Below the pieces are notes generated by a model, which did no database searches, had not been told where the DNA came from, and saw nothing but the letters and a program-made list of their open reading frames with translations. DNA of 64,000 nucleotides from Burkholderia sp. S171. Lineage in GTDB: Bacteria > Pseudomonadota > Gammaproteobacteria > Burkholderiales > Burkholderiaceae. This document shows positions 18,591 through 26,706 of the stretch, in pieces. Positions within the stretch are counted from its first letter, which is position 1, and every line of letters begins with the position of its first letter. The position numbers and the translations under genes were made by a program. Location of the stretch: NCBI RefSeq assembly GCF_009766085.1, contig NZ_LMUF01000023.1, positions 48,113-112,112 of the forward strand, read 5' to 3'.

Positions 18591-19556
18591 ATGAATATTC
18601 TTATTACCGGCGGCGCCGGTTTTCTCGGACAACGGCTCGCGCGCCGTCTTCTTGAACGCGGCACGCTGATGGGCGAGCCGATCACCGGACTTACGCTGCT
18701 CGACGTCGTACGTCCGCCGGATCTGGGTGACAAACGCGTGCGCGCCGAGACCGGCGATATTGCCGATCGCAGCGTGCTTGAGCGATACATCAGCACGGAC
18801 ACGCATGCGATCTTTCATCTTGCCGCGATCGTGAGCGGTCAGGCGGAGGCAGATTTCGAACTGGGCATGCGCATTAATCTGGACGCATCGCGCCTGTTGC
18901 TCGATGTGTGCCGCTCGCTTGGCCACTCGCCGCGTGTGTTATTCACGAGCTCGGTCGCTGTGTATGGCGGCACGCTGCCCGACGTCGTACGCGACGATAC
19001 CGCGTTGAATCCTAAGTCATCCTATGGGACGCAAAAAGCGATCGCGGAGTTGCTGCTGTGCGATTACTCGCGGCGCGGTTTTGTCGATGGCCGCGTGCTG
19101 CGCCTGCCTACTATCAGCGTGCGTCCGGGGCGGCCGAATGCGGCGGCATCGTCCTTTGCCAGCGGCATCATTCGCGAGCCGCTGAACGGTGAACGCGCGG
19201 TGTGTCCGGTCGAGGGCGATGTGCGTTTGTGGCTGCTGTCGCCGAAGCAGGCAATCGAATCGCTGATCGCGGGTTGCGAGCTTGAACAGGCCGAGTTGGG
19301 CACGTGGCCGGTCGTCAACATGCCGGGACTCTCGGTCAGCGTGACGGAAATGGTCGATGCACTGAAGGACGTGGCGGGAGAAGAGGTGGCCGCGCTGATC
19401 GACTGGCAACCGGATCCGAAGATCGAAAAGATTGTCGGGAGCTGGCCGGGCGCATGGGAGACGGAACGAGGCGAAAAATTGGGGCTTGCGGCCGATCGCA
19501 ACTTTAGCGATGTCATTCGCGCCTTCATTGAAGAGAGCAAACCCACTGGCGCTTGA
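18591..19556 (+). CDS. denD: D-erythronate dehydrogenase
   Basis: A 321-residue extended-SDR, NAD-dependent epimerase/dehydratase-type enzyme. It has TGGAGFLG (residues 6-13), FHLAAIVSG, the catalytic Ser in FTSSVAVYGG and the YGTQK Tyr/Lys pair. DenD oxidises D-erythronate to 2-oxo-tetronate, the same intermediate made by LtnD. The ATG at 18591 follows a GAGGGCG site 7 bases after the otnI stop. Having both dehydrogenases means one operon serves two four-carbon sugar acids. No transporter gene accompanies it. Confidence 0.9.
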   Translation: MNILITGGAGFLGQRLARRLLERGTLMGEPITGLTLLDVVRPPDLGDKRVRAETGDIADRSVLERYISTDTHAIFHLAAIVSGQAEADFELGMRINLDASRLLLDVCRSLGHSPRVLFTSSVAVYGGTLPDVVRDDTALNPKSSYGTQKAIAELLLCDYSRRGFVDGRVLRLPTISVRPGRPNAAASSFASGIIREPLNGERAVCPVEGDVRLWLLSPKQAIESLIAGCELEQAELGTWPVVNMPGLSVSVTEMVDALKDVAGEEVAALIDWQPDPKIEKIVGSWPGAWETERGEKLGLAADRNFSDVIRAFIEESKPTGA

Positions 19557-19586
19557 ATGCTAACGGCGCCCGTTGCACGGCGCCCG

Positions 19587-20279
19587 CTAAAGCTCCAGCC
19601 GATACCCCACGCCGTAGACCGAAACAATCGGCTCGCTGTCCGGACGCACGACCTGCAGTTTTCGGCGCAAGTTCTTGATGTGACTATCGATGGTGCGGTC
19701 GGTCACGACCCGATGATCATCGTAAAGCTGATTAAGCAGGTAATCACGCGGAAAGATCCTGCCCGGCGATTTCATCAGCAATGCCAGCATGCGCAGCTCG
19801 ACCGGCGTGAGCTTGAGCTCCTCGCCATCGAGCCGTGCGCTATGAAATTGCTGGTCCACCTCAAGGCCCGTTGCAACGGGTGCAGCCGCCACTGCAGGCG
19901 GAGCCGCACGTCTGAGGATGGCCTTCACGCGTGCGACGACCTCGCGTGGACTGAAGGGTTTGCAGACGTAGTCATCGGCGCCTATTTCGAGGCCGCGCAG
20001 ACGATCGGCTTCATCGACGCGCGCCGTCAGGATGATCACCGGAAGCGTCGAGAACTGCCGCAGCTCACGGCATATATCCATGCCGTTGCGCCCGGGCAGC
20101 ATCAGGTCAAGCAGCATCAGCGAGGGCGGTGTAGTGCGAATGAACGGGATCACTTCGGCGCCGTCGTTGATCGATGTCGTTTCGAATCCTTCGATATGCA
20201 GGTAGTCCGCCATGACCGCCGCCAGCTTCGGCTCATCCTCGACGATCAGGATTCGAACGCCGCGTCGCTCGGTACTCAT
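19587..20279 (-). CDS. baeR: BaeR-like OmpR-family response regulator
   Basis: A 230-residue response regulator. The receiver domain is intact: acidic pair in ILIVEDEPKL, phospho-acceptor Asp in MLLDLMLPG, Thr in ILTAR and Lys in VCKPFSP. A winged-helix DNA-binding domain follows (residues ~130-228, ending SVYGVGYRL). The receiver closely resembles BaeR, which controls envelope-stress and drug-efflux genes in enteric bacteria. It overlaps the end of the upstream kinase gene by 4 bases. No efflux pump genes adjoin it, so the target set is unknown. Confidence 0.85.
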   Translation of the reverse strand: MSTERRGVRILIVEDEPKLAAVMADYLHIEGFETTSINDGAEVIPFIRTTPPSLMLLDLMLPGRNGMDICRELRQFSTLPVIILTARVDEADRLRGLEIGADDYVCKPFSPREVVARVKAILRRAAPPAVAAAPVATGLEVDQQFHSARLDGEELKLTPVELRMLALLMKSPGRIFPRDYLLNQLYDDHRVVTDRTIDSHIKNLRRKLQVVRPDSEPIVSVYGVGYRLEL

Positions 20280-22069
20280 GCCACGCCTCCTTCCGGTTCA
20301 AAATGCGCCGTTATCCAGACGCCGCCAAGCGGCGATGGCCGGGCCATCGTAGTCCCGCCATGCGCGGTCACAATAGCGCGGCACAGGGCAAGACCGAGGC
20401 CCGCGCCACCGCTTTGGCGACTGCGCGATTCATCGACTCTATACAGGCGTTCAAACAAATGCGGCAACGCTTCGGCAGGCACGCCCGGCAGAGAGTCCTG
20501 AATATCGAGTTGCCAGCCGCGAGGGCCAACGCTCACCGAGACGCATACGCTTCCGCCCGGATCGGTATAACGCAAGGAATTGAGCAGCAGATTCTTAAGC
20601 AACTGCACAAAGCGCGCGGGATCGACGTGGAATATCACGCCGGTGGCTCCGTTAGCCGATTCGTACGCCGACGGCTCCGGCAGCGTCAGGCTCAATGCGA
20701 TTTGCTTGGCCCTGAATGATTCCCGCATCGCTTCGACCGATGCGCTCACCAACTGTCCGATGTCAGCCGGCACCTTCCGGTAGCTCAACGCACCGACATC
20801 GCTTAACGATAACTCATACAGGTCTTCGATCAACTTGTTCAGCATCGCGACTTCGTTTTGCAGCGAGGCCAGCGAATGGTGATCGAACGCATGCACGCCG
20901 TCCTCGATCGCTTCCAGTTCGCCGCGCAATACCGCCAAGGGCGTGCGCAGCTCATGCGAGATATCGGCGATGAAATCCCGGCGCGAGCGTTCCGCGCGCT
21001 GCAGGGAATCCGCGAGCACATTGAAGTCGCCCGCCAGCCGGTCCAGTTCATCCCGGCGTCCGGCGGCAACCCGGGTGGTGTAGTCGCCGCCTGCGAGCCG
21101 GTGCGTTGCGATCATCAGGCGCTTGACCGGCGCCAGCACGATCCGCGCAAGCAGCAGGGCAACCAGCGCGGCCACGATCACAGCCACGCCGGCGATCTCC
21201 CAGGTCGCACGCGCCTGTTGGGCTTGAAATGCGATATCGGCGGCATCGGAGAGCGTATTGGGCGCGTTGGCCGCGACCCAGCCGACTATCTTGCCGTTGT
21301 AGATCACCGGCTTGAGGGCGGCGTCGGGCGGCGGCTCGGAGTCGGTGGTCGCGACCAGGTCATGATTGGCGTCGTAGAGCGTGGCGGGTTGGGGCGCGCC
21401 CCGTCCTCCGCGTCCTATCGGTGGGCGTGGCGAATGCTCGTAGGGCGTTTCGTCGAATGGCGCGTCCCGTCCTACGCTGCGGTCGCGGTTTGCTGCTACA
21501 CCCGAGTCGGCGAACGCGGGGGCAGGCAGGCGCATGCCCCAATGCGAACCCCCGTCATTGCCCGAGAGCGGCCCGAGCATTTGTTGCACGCTGGCGCTGC
21601 CGGGGAAGGTACGCCAACTCGGCAGTTTGTTCGTCTGCGCCTCGACCATCTCTTGCCTGAGGGCCTGATCATGTGCGGCGTCGAGCAGCGTTATCCATTC
21701 TTCGGGATGCTGGCGCAGGAAATTCCAGCTGCCGTGAGCGGCGTATTCGGCCGTTACCTTTGCCATGACGGCGTTCATGCGGCCGGCGTCGCGCGCGCGG
21801 ACGTAGTGCAGGAAGCCGTTCTCGAAACTCAGGCGCAGCGCGTATCCCATCGTGAGGGAAATCGTCAGGCAGGCGATCAGCACGGCGAGGAACATCTTCC
21901 ACGTAATGCCGAAGCGGATCGTGCCTGCCCGCGCGCGGGAGCGTGTTCCAAGTGCTTTCAAAATATTACGCGAGCTGCGGCGCGGCGTTAGGCCGGTGGG
22001 GACGGTCTCCGACCCGGTTTCTGAGCCTGTCTGTGCGCCGAGTGGTTCGCTATGTGTTTCGCTGTGCAT
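20276..22069 (-). CDS. baeS: BaeS-like sensor histidine kinase
   Basis: A 597-residue membrane kinase. There is a basic N-terminal extension, a first membrane helix near residues 57-78, a periplasmic region of ~200 residues, and a second helix near 290-312. A HAMP domain follows, then HisKA with the phospho-His in FIADISHELRTPL, and an ATPase domain (LLKNLLLNSLRY N-box, LFERLYR, GGAGLGLALC). The G1 box reads DSLPG. The periplasmic domain contains a low-complexity Arg/Gly/Pro stretch, so it is longer than in E. coli BaeS. Its stop overlaps the response regulator start, and the pair should be co-translated. The sensed signal is unknown. Confidence 0.85.
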   Translation of the reverse strand: MHSETHSEPLGAQTGSETGSETVPTGLTPRRSSRNILKALGTRSRARAGTIRFGITWKMFLAVLIACLTISLTMGYALRLSFENGFLHYVRARDAGRMNAVMAKVTAEYAAHGSWNFLRQHPEEWITLLDAAHDQALRQEMVEAQTNKLPSWRTFPGSASVQQMLGPLSGNDGGSHWGMRLPAPAFADSGVAANRDRSVGRDAPFDETPYEHSPRPPIGRGGRGAPQPATLYDANHDLVATTDSEPPPDAALKPVIYNGKIVGWVAANAPNTLSDAADIAFQAQQARATWEIAGVAVIVAALVALLLARIVLAPVKRLMIATHRLAGGDYTTRVAAGRRDELDRLAGDFNVLADSLQRAERSRRDFIADISHELRTPLAVLRGELEAIEDGVHAFDHHSLASLQNEVAMLNKLIEDLYELSLSDVGALSYRKVPADIGQLVSASVEAMRESFRAKQIALSLTLPEPSAYESANGATGVIFHVDPARFVQLLKNLLLNSLRYTDPGGSVCVSVSVGPRGWQLDIQDSLPGVPAEALPHLFERLYRVDESRSRQSGGAGLGLALCRAIVTAHGGTTMARPSPLGGVWITAHFEPEGGVA

Positions 22070-22256
22070 CCGCGGATTCTAGTGGAAACAGGGGGGCTGT
22101 CTCACGTTCGCGCGATGTTCCCGTACAACCTCCACGATTTCTCCTTCTTTTGTTCATTGTCAGTGCGTGATGCCTGACTATTATCCGATCCTGCAGATGG
22201 CTTCATTCATCCCGATCCACTCATCCGCCGATTTTTGTCGATTCTGGAGAGAACAC

Positions 22257-22622
22257 ATGCAAACCGCGTCGAGCGTTCAGCGCACCCCATCGAAGGTCTT
22301 CGGACGCGTTTCGGCGTCGTCGCGGGACAGCGGCAAGCGTTTGGCAGCGAATGCGCCCGAGATTGCTGCGGTGAACGCTGCGCAACGGGTCATCAAGCTG
22401 CGTGGCGCGCGGGTGTCGGAGACGCTGCCGCGGGCGTGGGGCGAGTGCTGCAGGATTGTGGAGTGGGTCAATCGCGAAGGGCAGTATTCATGTCTTGCGG
22501 TGCCGGGCGATGCGTCGGAGGAGGAGATTCGCTGTCGCATGAGGTCGCACAGGAACGGTCCGCAGTACCTCGTGACGGATGATCGTGAGTTGCCGGTGAA
22601 GGTGGTTTTGCCGCGAGCGTAG
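22257..22622 (+). CDS. Small hypothetical protein (121 aa)
   Basis: The ATG at 22257 has a CTGGAGAG site 6 bases before it, giving 121 residues; the frame is open to 22167. The N-terminal ~40 residues are Ser/Arg/Ala-rich and probably disordered. The C-terminal ~75 residues (LPRAWGECCRIVEWVNREGQYSCLAVPGD onward) look folded, with three cysteines. No signal peptide or membrane helix is present. I do not recognise the family. A G-rich tract and repeat copy A begin directly after its stop. Confidence 0.55.
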   Translation: MQTASSVQRTPSKVFGRVSASSRDSGKRLAANAPEIAAVNAAQRVIKLRGARVSETLPRAWGECCRIVEWVNREGQYSCLAVPGDASEEEIRCRMRSHRNGPQYLVTDDRELPVKVVLPRA

Positions 22623-22658
22623 GGGAGGGGCTGGATGGTGGTGGTGGTTTTGGTTAGC

Positions 22659-22683
22659 GGGTCGGGGTTGGGTTGGGGTTGGG
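22659..22683 (+). repeat. G-quadruplex-prone tract
   Basis: Five runs of three or four G (22659-22661, 22664-22667, 22670-22672, 22675-22678, 22681-22683) are separated by only two bases each. This tight spacing is favourable for a G-quadruplex on the plus strand. It sits between the stop of the small hypothetical gene and repeat copy A. Confidence 0.6.
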
Positions 22684-22698
22684 TTGGCAGGTTCTAGC

Positions 22699-22988
22699 GT
22701 TAGTGGTTGGAGTCAATGCCGGGGTGGTGCTTTCGGCCTTAGCGGTCTGCGAGAGTCGGATTTTCTCTTTATCACTGTTAGCCACTGTGCGTGGCGGCAC
22801 GTCATTTCTTGGTCCTTAGCGACAAAGAAACGAAGCAAAGAAAACGCTTTTAACCGCACTACCCTAAGTGTCCACAGCGTGCAGTTTTGAATCATAGGTG
22901 CCCCAAAAGCACGGTGCTCGCCAGAGCACCGGATGTGTGAAACCCTCCTTCTCGCGAATCCTGACATAGACACGCTTCGCCACCAGTG
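22699..22988 (+). repeat. Dispersed repeat, copy A
   Basis: About 290 bases that recur in inverted orientation at 23216-23503 (copy B), with the 5' half also at 63862-64000 (copy C). Matching blocks include GGATTTTCTCTTTATCACTG, a GCCAC-N5-GTGGC hairpin, GACAAAGAAACGAAGCAAAG, and a GTGTCCACAGCGTGCAGTTT block. No transposase or convincing protein is encoded. It looks like a non-coding dispersed element. Confidence 0.85.
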
Positions 22989-23215
22989 CTCTCGGGCAAG
23001 CACCATTGCCAAGGAACCTGCACGGACCCACGCGTCTTTACTCTTCATGTTTTGGTGGGTTAGCAGTTTGGTCTGCAAATTATTTTCGTGAGTTACGGCC
23101 TGAGATATCTTTCCGGCCTTGTTTCGAAGTTGGTTGCTGCATGGTTCGGCCTGCGTAAAAATTCGGCGGAAGGTTCTCCGCGGATAGCGCGGGGTGCCCC
23201 TTGGGCGGGTTCAAT

Positions 23216-23503
23216 CACTGGTGGCGAAGCGTGTCAGTACCCGTGTACGGAGAAGGAGGGTCTCAAACATCGGTGGTTCTGGCGAGCACCGTGCTTTTGG
23301 GGCACCTATGAATAAAAACTGCACGCTGTGGACACTTAGGGTAGAGCGGTTAAAGCGTTTTCTTTGCTTCGTTTCTTTGTCGCTAAGGACCAAGAAATGA
23401 CGTGCCGCCACGCACAGTGGCTAACAGTGATAAAGAGAAAATCCGACTCAAGCAGACCACTAACACTGAGAGCAACAACCTGGCATTGACCCCAACCACT
23501 AAC
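23216..23503 (-). repeat. Dispersed repeat, copy B (inverted relative to A)
   Basis: About 288 bases that read as the reverse complement of copy A, so the two copies can form a very long stem around a 227-base spacer (22989-23215). A and B share a variant (GGTCCTTAGC) that differs from copy C (TGTCCAAAGC). Its outer end lies 30 bases before the start of the degenerate response regulator and contains the in-frame ATG at 23402 that would falsely extend that gene. Confidence 0.85.
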
Positions 23504-23533
23504 CCCGAAAGCATCAACGCTCAGGAAACACAG

Positions 23534-24325
23534 ATGAAAACACGCATCTTTTTTGTCGAAGCGAATCCGGCGCTCCACGGAAACCTCCGCGATGTCCTGG
23601 AAAGCCGCTACATGGATGTTCACACGCTCAGCAGCGGCAGCGCGTTAATCTCGCGCATGGAGCACGATGTCCCCGCGCTGATCGTGCTCCGCGACGGCCT
23701 GCCCGACATGAGAGCGTCAGCCATCCTGCGGACGCTGCAACAAACCGGCCATGACACGCCGGTCATCGTGATCGGAAATACCCTCGACTCAGTGGAACTG
23801 ATCATATGCCTTGAACTGGGCGCCGATGACTACATCAGGATGCCTTGCAATCCACGCGAGCTGCTGTCGCGAGTCGAGAACGTGCTGCGTCGCGCACCGC
23901 ACAAATCCCAGACACCGGTGCATTCAATGGGAAGGTGCGATATCGGTGATTTCGTCCTCGATGTCCGGGCCCGCATGCTGACCCGCCACGGCGTACCCGT
24001 TACCCTCCACTCGAGCACGTTCGCGTTGCTGCGCCTCTTCGCGGAACATCCGCTTGAAGTGCTGTCCCGACGCAGCATCGCCGACAAATTGCGCGGCGCC
24101 GGTGAAGGGCACTGCGATCGTTCGCTGGACGTGCTCGTCTGCCGGTTGCGGCGAATTGTCGAAGCTGACCCGTCGATGCCTCGCCTGATCCAGACTATTC
24201 GCGGGCGCGGTTATGTCTTCACCCCGTCAGGGCCGAACGCCGCGCCTCTGGACCACGACGAACTCAATGTCATGCCGCCAGAACCGGCGTGGAAGCGCGC
24301 CTCCGCGATGAGTAGCTACGCCTAG
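23534..24325 (+). CDS. Orphan OmpR-type response regulator with degenerate receiver
   Basis: The likely start is the ATG at 23534 (AGGAAA site), giving 263 residues; upstream codons in this frame belong to repeat copy B. The receiver fold is kept (residues 1-115), but the phosphorylation residues are not. The second acidic residue is Ala10, the phospho-acceptor position is Arg53 (LIVLRDGLP, with Asp54 next to it), the Thr/Ser position is Gly81 and the conserved Lys is Met103. The winged-helix DNA-binding domain is intact (SSTFALLRLFAEHP, VLVCRLRRIVE, TIRGRGYVF). No kinase is adjacent. It is predicted to bind DNA independently of phosphorylation; its targets are unknown. Confidence 0.85.
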   Translation: MKTRIFFVEANPALHGNLRDVLESRYMDVHTLSSGSALISRMEHDVPALIVLRDGLPDMRASAILRTLQQTGHDTPVIVIGNTLDSVELIICLELGADDYIRMPCNPRELLSRVENVLRRAPHKSQTPVHSMGRCDIGDFVLDVRARMLTRHGVPVTLHSSTFALLRLFAEHPLEVLSRRSIADKLRGAGEGHCDRSLDVLVCRLRRIVEADPSMPRLIQTIRGRGYVFTPSGPNAAPLDHDELNVMPPEPAWKRASAMSSYA

Positions 24326-24346
24326 CCGCCACGTTGTCCACTCCCT

Positions 24347-25279
24347 CTAACCGTGCGTGCGAGCTGCCTGCCGGGTCAGCCGCGAGAATGCGGCAAGCAC
24401 GCGGTTGCAGGTCAGCGTTTGCCGCCAGAGTTTCTCTTTCAAATACGCGGTCGGCACCCACTGCCACGGCAACACCACATCGACTACGCCCCACGCCGGC
24501 CGCCAGCGCTCGGCCACCCGGCGGCGCCGAAACAAGCTCAGGCTCGGAATGCCGAGATTCGACGCGAGATGGCCGATGCCCGAGTCGTTGCCGATAAACC
24601 AGCCCGACTCATACACGCAGCAGGCAAGCTCGTGCAGGTTCGCAAAATGGGGCGCAGGAATATCCAGCGTCTCAAGATCGCGCCAGCGTTCGCGCTCGTG
24701 CGGCGCAATCACGAACTGCACGTCATAACCGCGCTTGCGCAGGCGCTGGGCAAGCCTCACGAAGCGGTGCGAGAACCAGCGTTTGTCTTCGGTGCTCGCC
24801 TCGGGATGAATTATCACGCGCTTGACGTTTCTGCGATGCACGAGGCTCGCAGGCGCTGTAATTCCGTTATCTAGCACCGGCGCGCTCAACGCCAGATCGT
24901 CCCGGCAGAAGTCGGCGAAACGCTGCGCCATGCAGCCCGGGCGGTCGCCGAATTCGACATCATGCAACGTGACCACATGAGGATGGACATCGACGAGATC
25001 GCGCAGCGGCTGGTTCCATTGCATCTGGAAAACCGTGTCGTACCGAGCGAACGCAGCGGTCAGGTTGTCTTGCGGCAGCGCATGGATAGCGACGCCGGGA
25101 AACCAGTGCCGAAGCGCGTGGGCGGGAGTGCCGTACACGGTGACATCGATACGGTTATCGATCAGGTTCCTGACGATCACCATCGACACCAATGTGTCGC
25201 CTATCGCGTTGGACGCGACGAACGCGACCCGCCCGAACGGGGCAAGTGGAAGCGACGAGGGAGGGGTGGGGTTAGTCAT
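24347..25279 (-). CDS. Glycosyltransferase family 9 (heptosyltransferase-like)
   Basis: A 310-residue GT-B protein resembling ADP-heptose:LPS heptosyltransferases. The donor-site region shows VKRVIIHPEASTEDKRW and the GT9 motif WFIGNDSGIGHLASNLGIP. Such enzymes add heptose or related sugars to lipopolysaccharide core or other glycans on the cytoplasmic side. It follows its paralogue with a 4-base gap, and the two share ~40% of the readable motif positions by eye. Length is on the short side for the family (usually 320-350). The acceptor is unknown. Confidence 0.8.
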   Translation of the reverse strand: MTNPTPPSSLPLAPFGRVAFVASNAIGDTLVSMVIVRNLIDNRIDVTVYGTPAHALRHWFPGVAIHALPQDNLTAAFARYDTVFQMQWNQPLRDLVDVHPHVVTLHDVEFGDRPGCMAQRFADFCRDDLALSAPVLDNGITAPASLVHRRNVKRVIIHPEASTEDKRWFSHRFVRLAQRLRKRGYDVQFVIAPHERERWRDLETLDIPAPHFANLHELACCVYESGWFIGNDSGIGHLASNLGIPSLSLFRRRRVAERWRPAWGVVDVVLPWQWVPTAYLKEKLWRQTLTCNRVLAAFSRLTRQAARTHG

Positions 25280-25283
25280 ACGT

Positions 25284-26192
25284 TCATGCGTTGGCAGTGA
25301 GTGCGCGCAGCCGGTCGAATGCCTGAGACACCTTGTTCACCGACAGCATGTATTTCCAGTAACGCTCCTTGAGCCGTCCGGTCGGCAGATACGCACTGCC
25401 GATCAGCACCTGGCCCACGCCCCAGCCGGGACGCCATGTGCGGGCGGTGCCGCGGCGCATGAAGAGCGATAGCGTGGGAATCTGGAGGCTCGACGCAAGG
25501 TGGCCCACCCCCGAATCGTTGCCGATAAACCAGCCGGACTCATAGAGCCACCCGGCGACCTGATCAAGCGGTCCGAGATCGGCGAGCGTGAGTCCTAATT
25601 GTTCAATATGGGTCCAGTGCGCGCGTTCCTCGGGCGCCACGACGAATTGCGGATCAAAGCCGCTGTCCCGCAGCTTGATCGCCAGTCCGATGAAGCGTGA
25701 CGCCAGCCAGCATTTGTCGGTCGTGCTCGCCATGGGGTGGATCGCGACGCGCAGAGACCGCTGCCGATGCATCAGGCCGGGAAGGGGCGTGATGCCGTTG
25801 CCTTTGTCGACGACGGTGAGGCGCAGTTCGTCGCGGCAGAAGCGGGTCAGGCGCTCGGCCATCGACTCGGTTGAATTGGCGCTGCACAGATGAGCCAGGA
25901 CAATGACCTTGGGATGCAGCCGTTCGAGGTTCACAAAAGGCTTGTTGGCGTGAAGCTGGATCACTGTGTCGAAGCGCGCGAGTTGTTTCGCGCAGTCTTC
26001 CGGTTTCAGTTCGGGTTCAATCTCCATGCCGGGAAACCAGCTCCGCATGCTATTGATTTGCTGGCCAAACACCGTGACCGACACACCGTTCAACCTGAGG
26101 TTGCGTGCAACGGTCATCATCAGCAGCGAGTCGCCGAGCGCCGACGAGAGGATCAACGCCACACTCGACAGTGGCTGGATTGCGTGCGGCAT
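25284..26192 (-). CDS. Glycosyltransferase family 9 (paralogue)
   Basis: A 302-residue GT-B protein, first gene of a two-gene minus-strand operon. Key features are the N-terminal LSSALGDSLLMMTVARNL, the mid-protein LRVAIHPMASTTDKCW, and the donor motif WFIGNDSGVGHLASSLQIP. It aligns along its whole length with the next gene, so the pair arose by tandem duplication. Two successive transfers of similar sugars to one acceptor are plausible. No LPS core genes lie nearby, so a role in LPS core is not established. Confidence 0.8.
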   Translation of the reverse strand: MPHAIQPLSSVALILSSALGDSLLMMTVARNLRLNGVSVTVFGQQINSMRSWFPGMEIEPELKPEDCAKQLARFDTVIQLHANKPFVNLERLHPKVIVLAHLCSANSTESMAERLTRFCRDELRLTVVDKGNGITPLPGLMHRQRSLRVAIHPMASTTDKCWLASRFIGLAIKLRDSGFDPQFVVAPEERAHWTHIEQLGLTLADLGPLDQVAGWLYESGWFIGNDSGVGHLASSLQIPTLSLFMRRGTARTWRPGWGVGQVLIGSAYLPTGRLKERYWKYMLSVNKVSQAFDRLRALTANA

Positions 26193-26706
26193 ACATGCTT
26201 CCGGCGAGGCACTCCGCTGCGGGGGAGCGCTTTCCGCTCAGGACGGATCCCCGAGCCGGAGGCAGTCTAAGATCCCATTCCATTACGTGGGTTACGGCAC
26301 AACTTACCAAGGCTTAGGAAGCGGGATGTTTCGCGGCAAAAACCGGCCGTGCCGCGCGAATTGATTGTCCCGGATCGATGGCGAGTCGCATCATGCGATA
26401 ACCGCGTGACCGCCATGTGTCGGATGTGCGTTTGAGCGGCTGTTCAGCCGTGGTTGCTGTCACCTTCGAAGCGGCCTGCGACCCGAGGTAGTGATACCGA
26501 CCTCGGCCTCCAGACATCACCGTGAAAACGCTTTAACGCTGCACCAAAGGCTAAAATTCATGCGCGCACGCCAAGTCCCAATGCCTCCGAATGCCTTAAG
26601 CCGGAAATAGGTAAACTTGGCCGTGTTCAACCCGCTCTGCCGGGGTGTATTTTTTACTAGCGTATAAACACAGTTAACGGTTATTGGAATCAAAGAAGGA
26701 ACACGC
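26193..26706. other. Divergent intergenic region
   Basis: These 514 bases separate the GT9 operon from the polysaccharide deacetylase gene. The last ~60 bases are AT-rich, contain a TATAAA-like box near 26665 and end with an AGAAGGAA ribosome site. I see no gene or repeat in the rest. Confidence 0.4.

Noticed and set aside
22659..23503. Insertion sequence or transposon at the inverted repeat
   Set aside because: No transposase frame or target-site duplication is visible in or between the copies, so I call it only a dispersed repeat.
23402..23533. N-terminal extension of the degenerate response regulator
   Set aside because: These 44 codons lie in repeat copy B. The ATG at 23534 with AGGAAA gives a normal receiver start.
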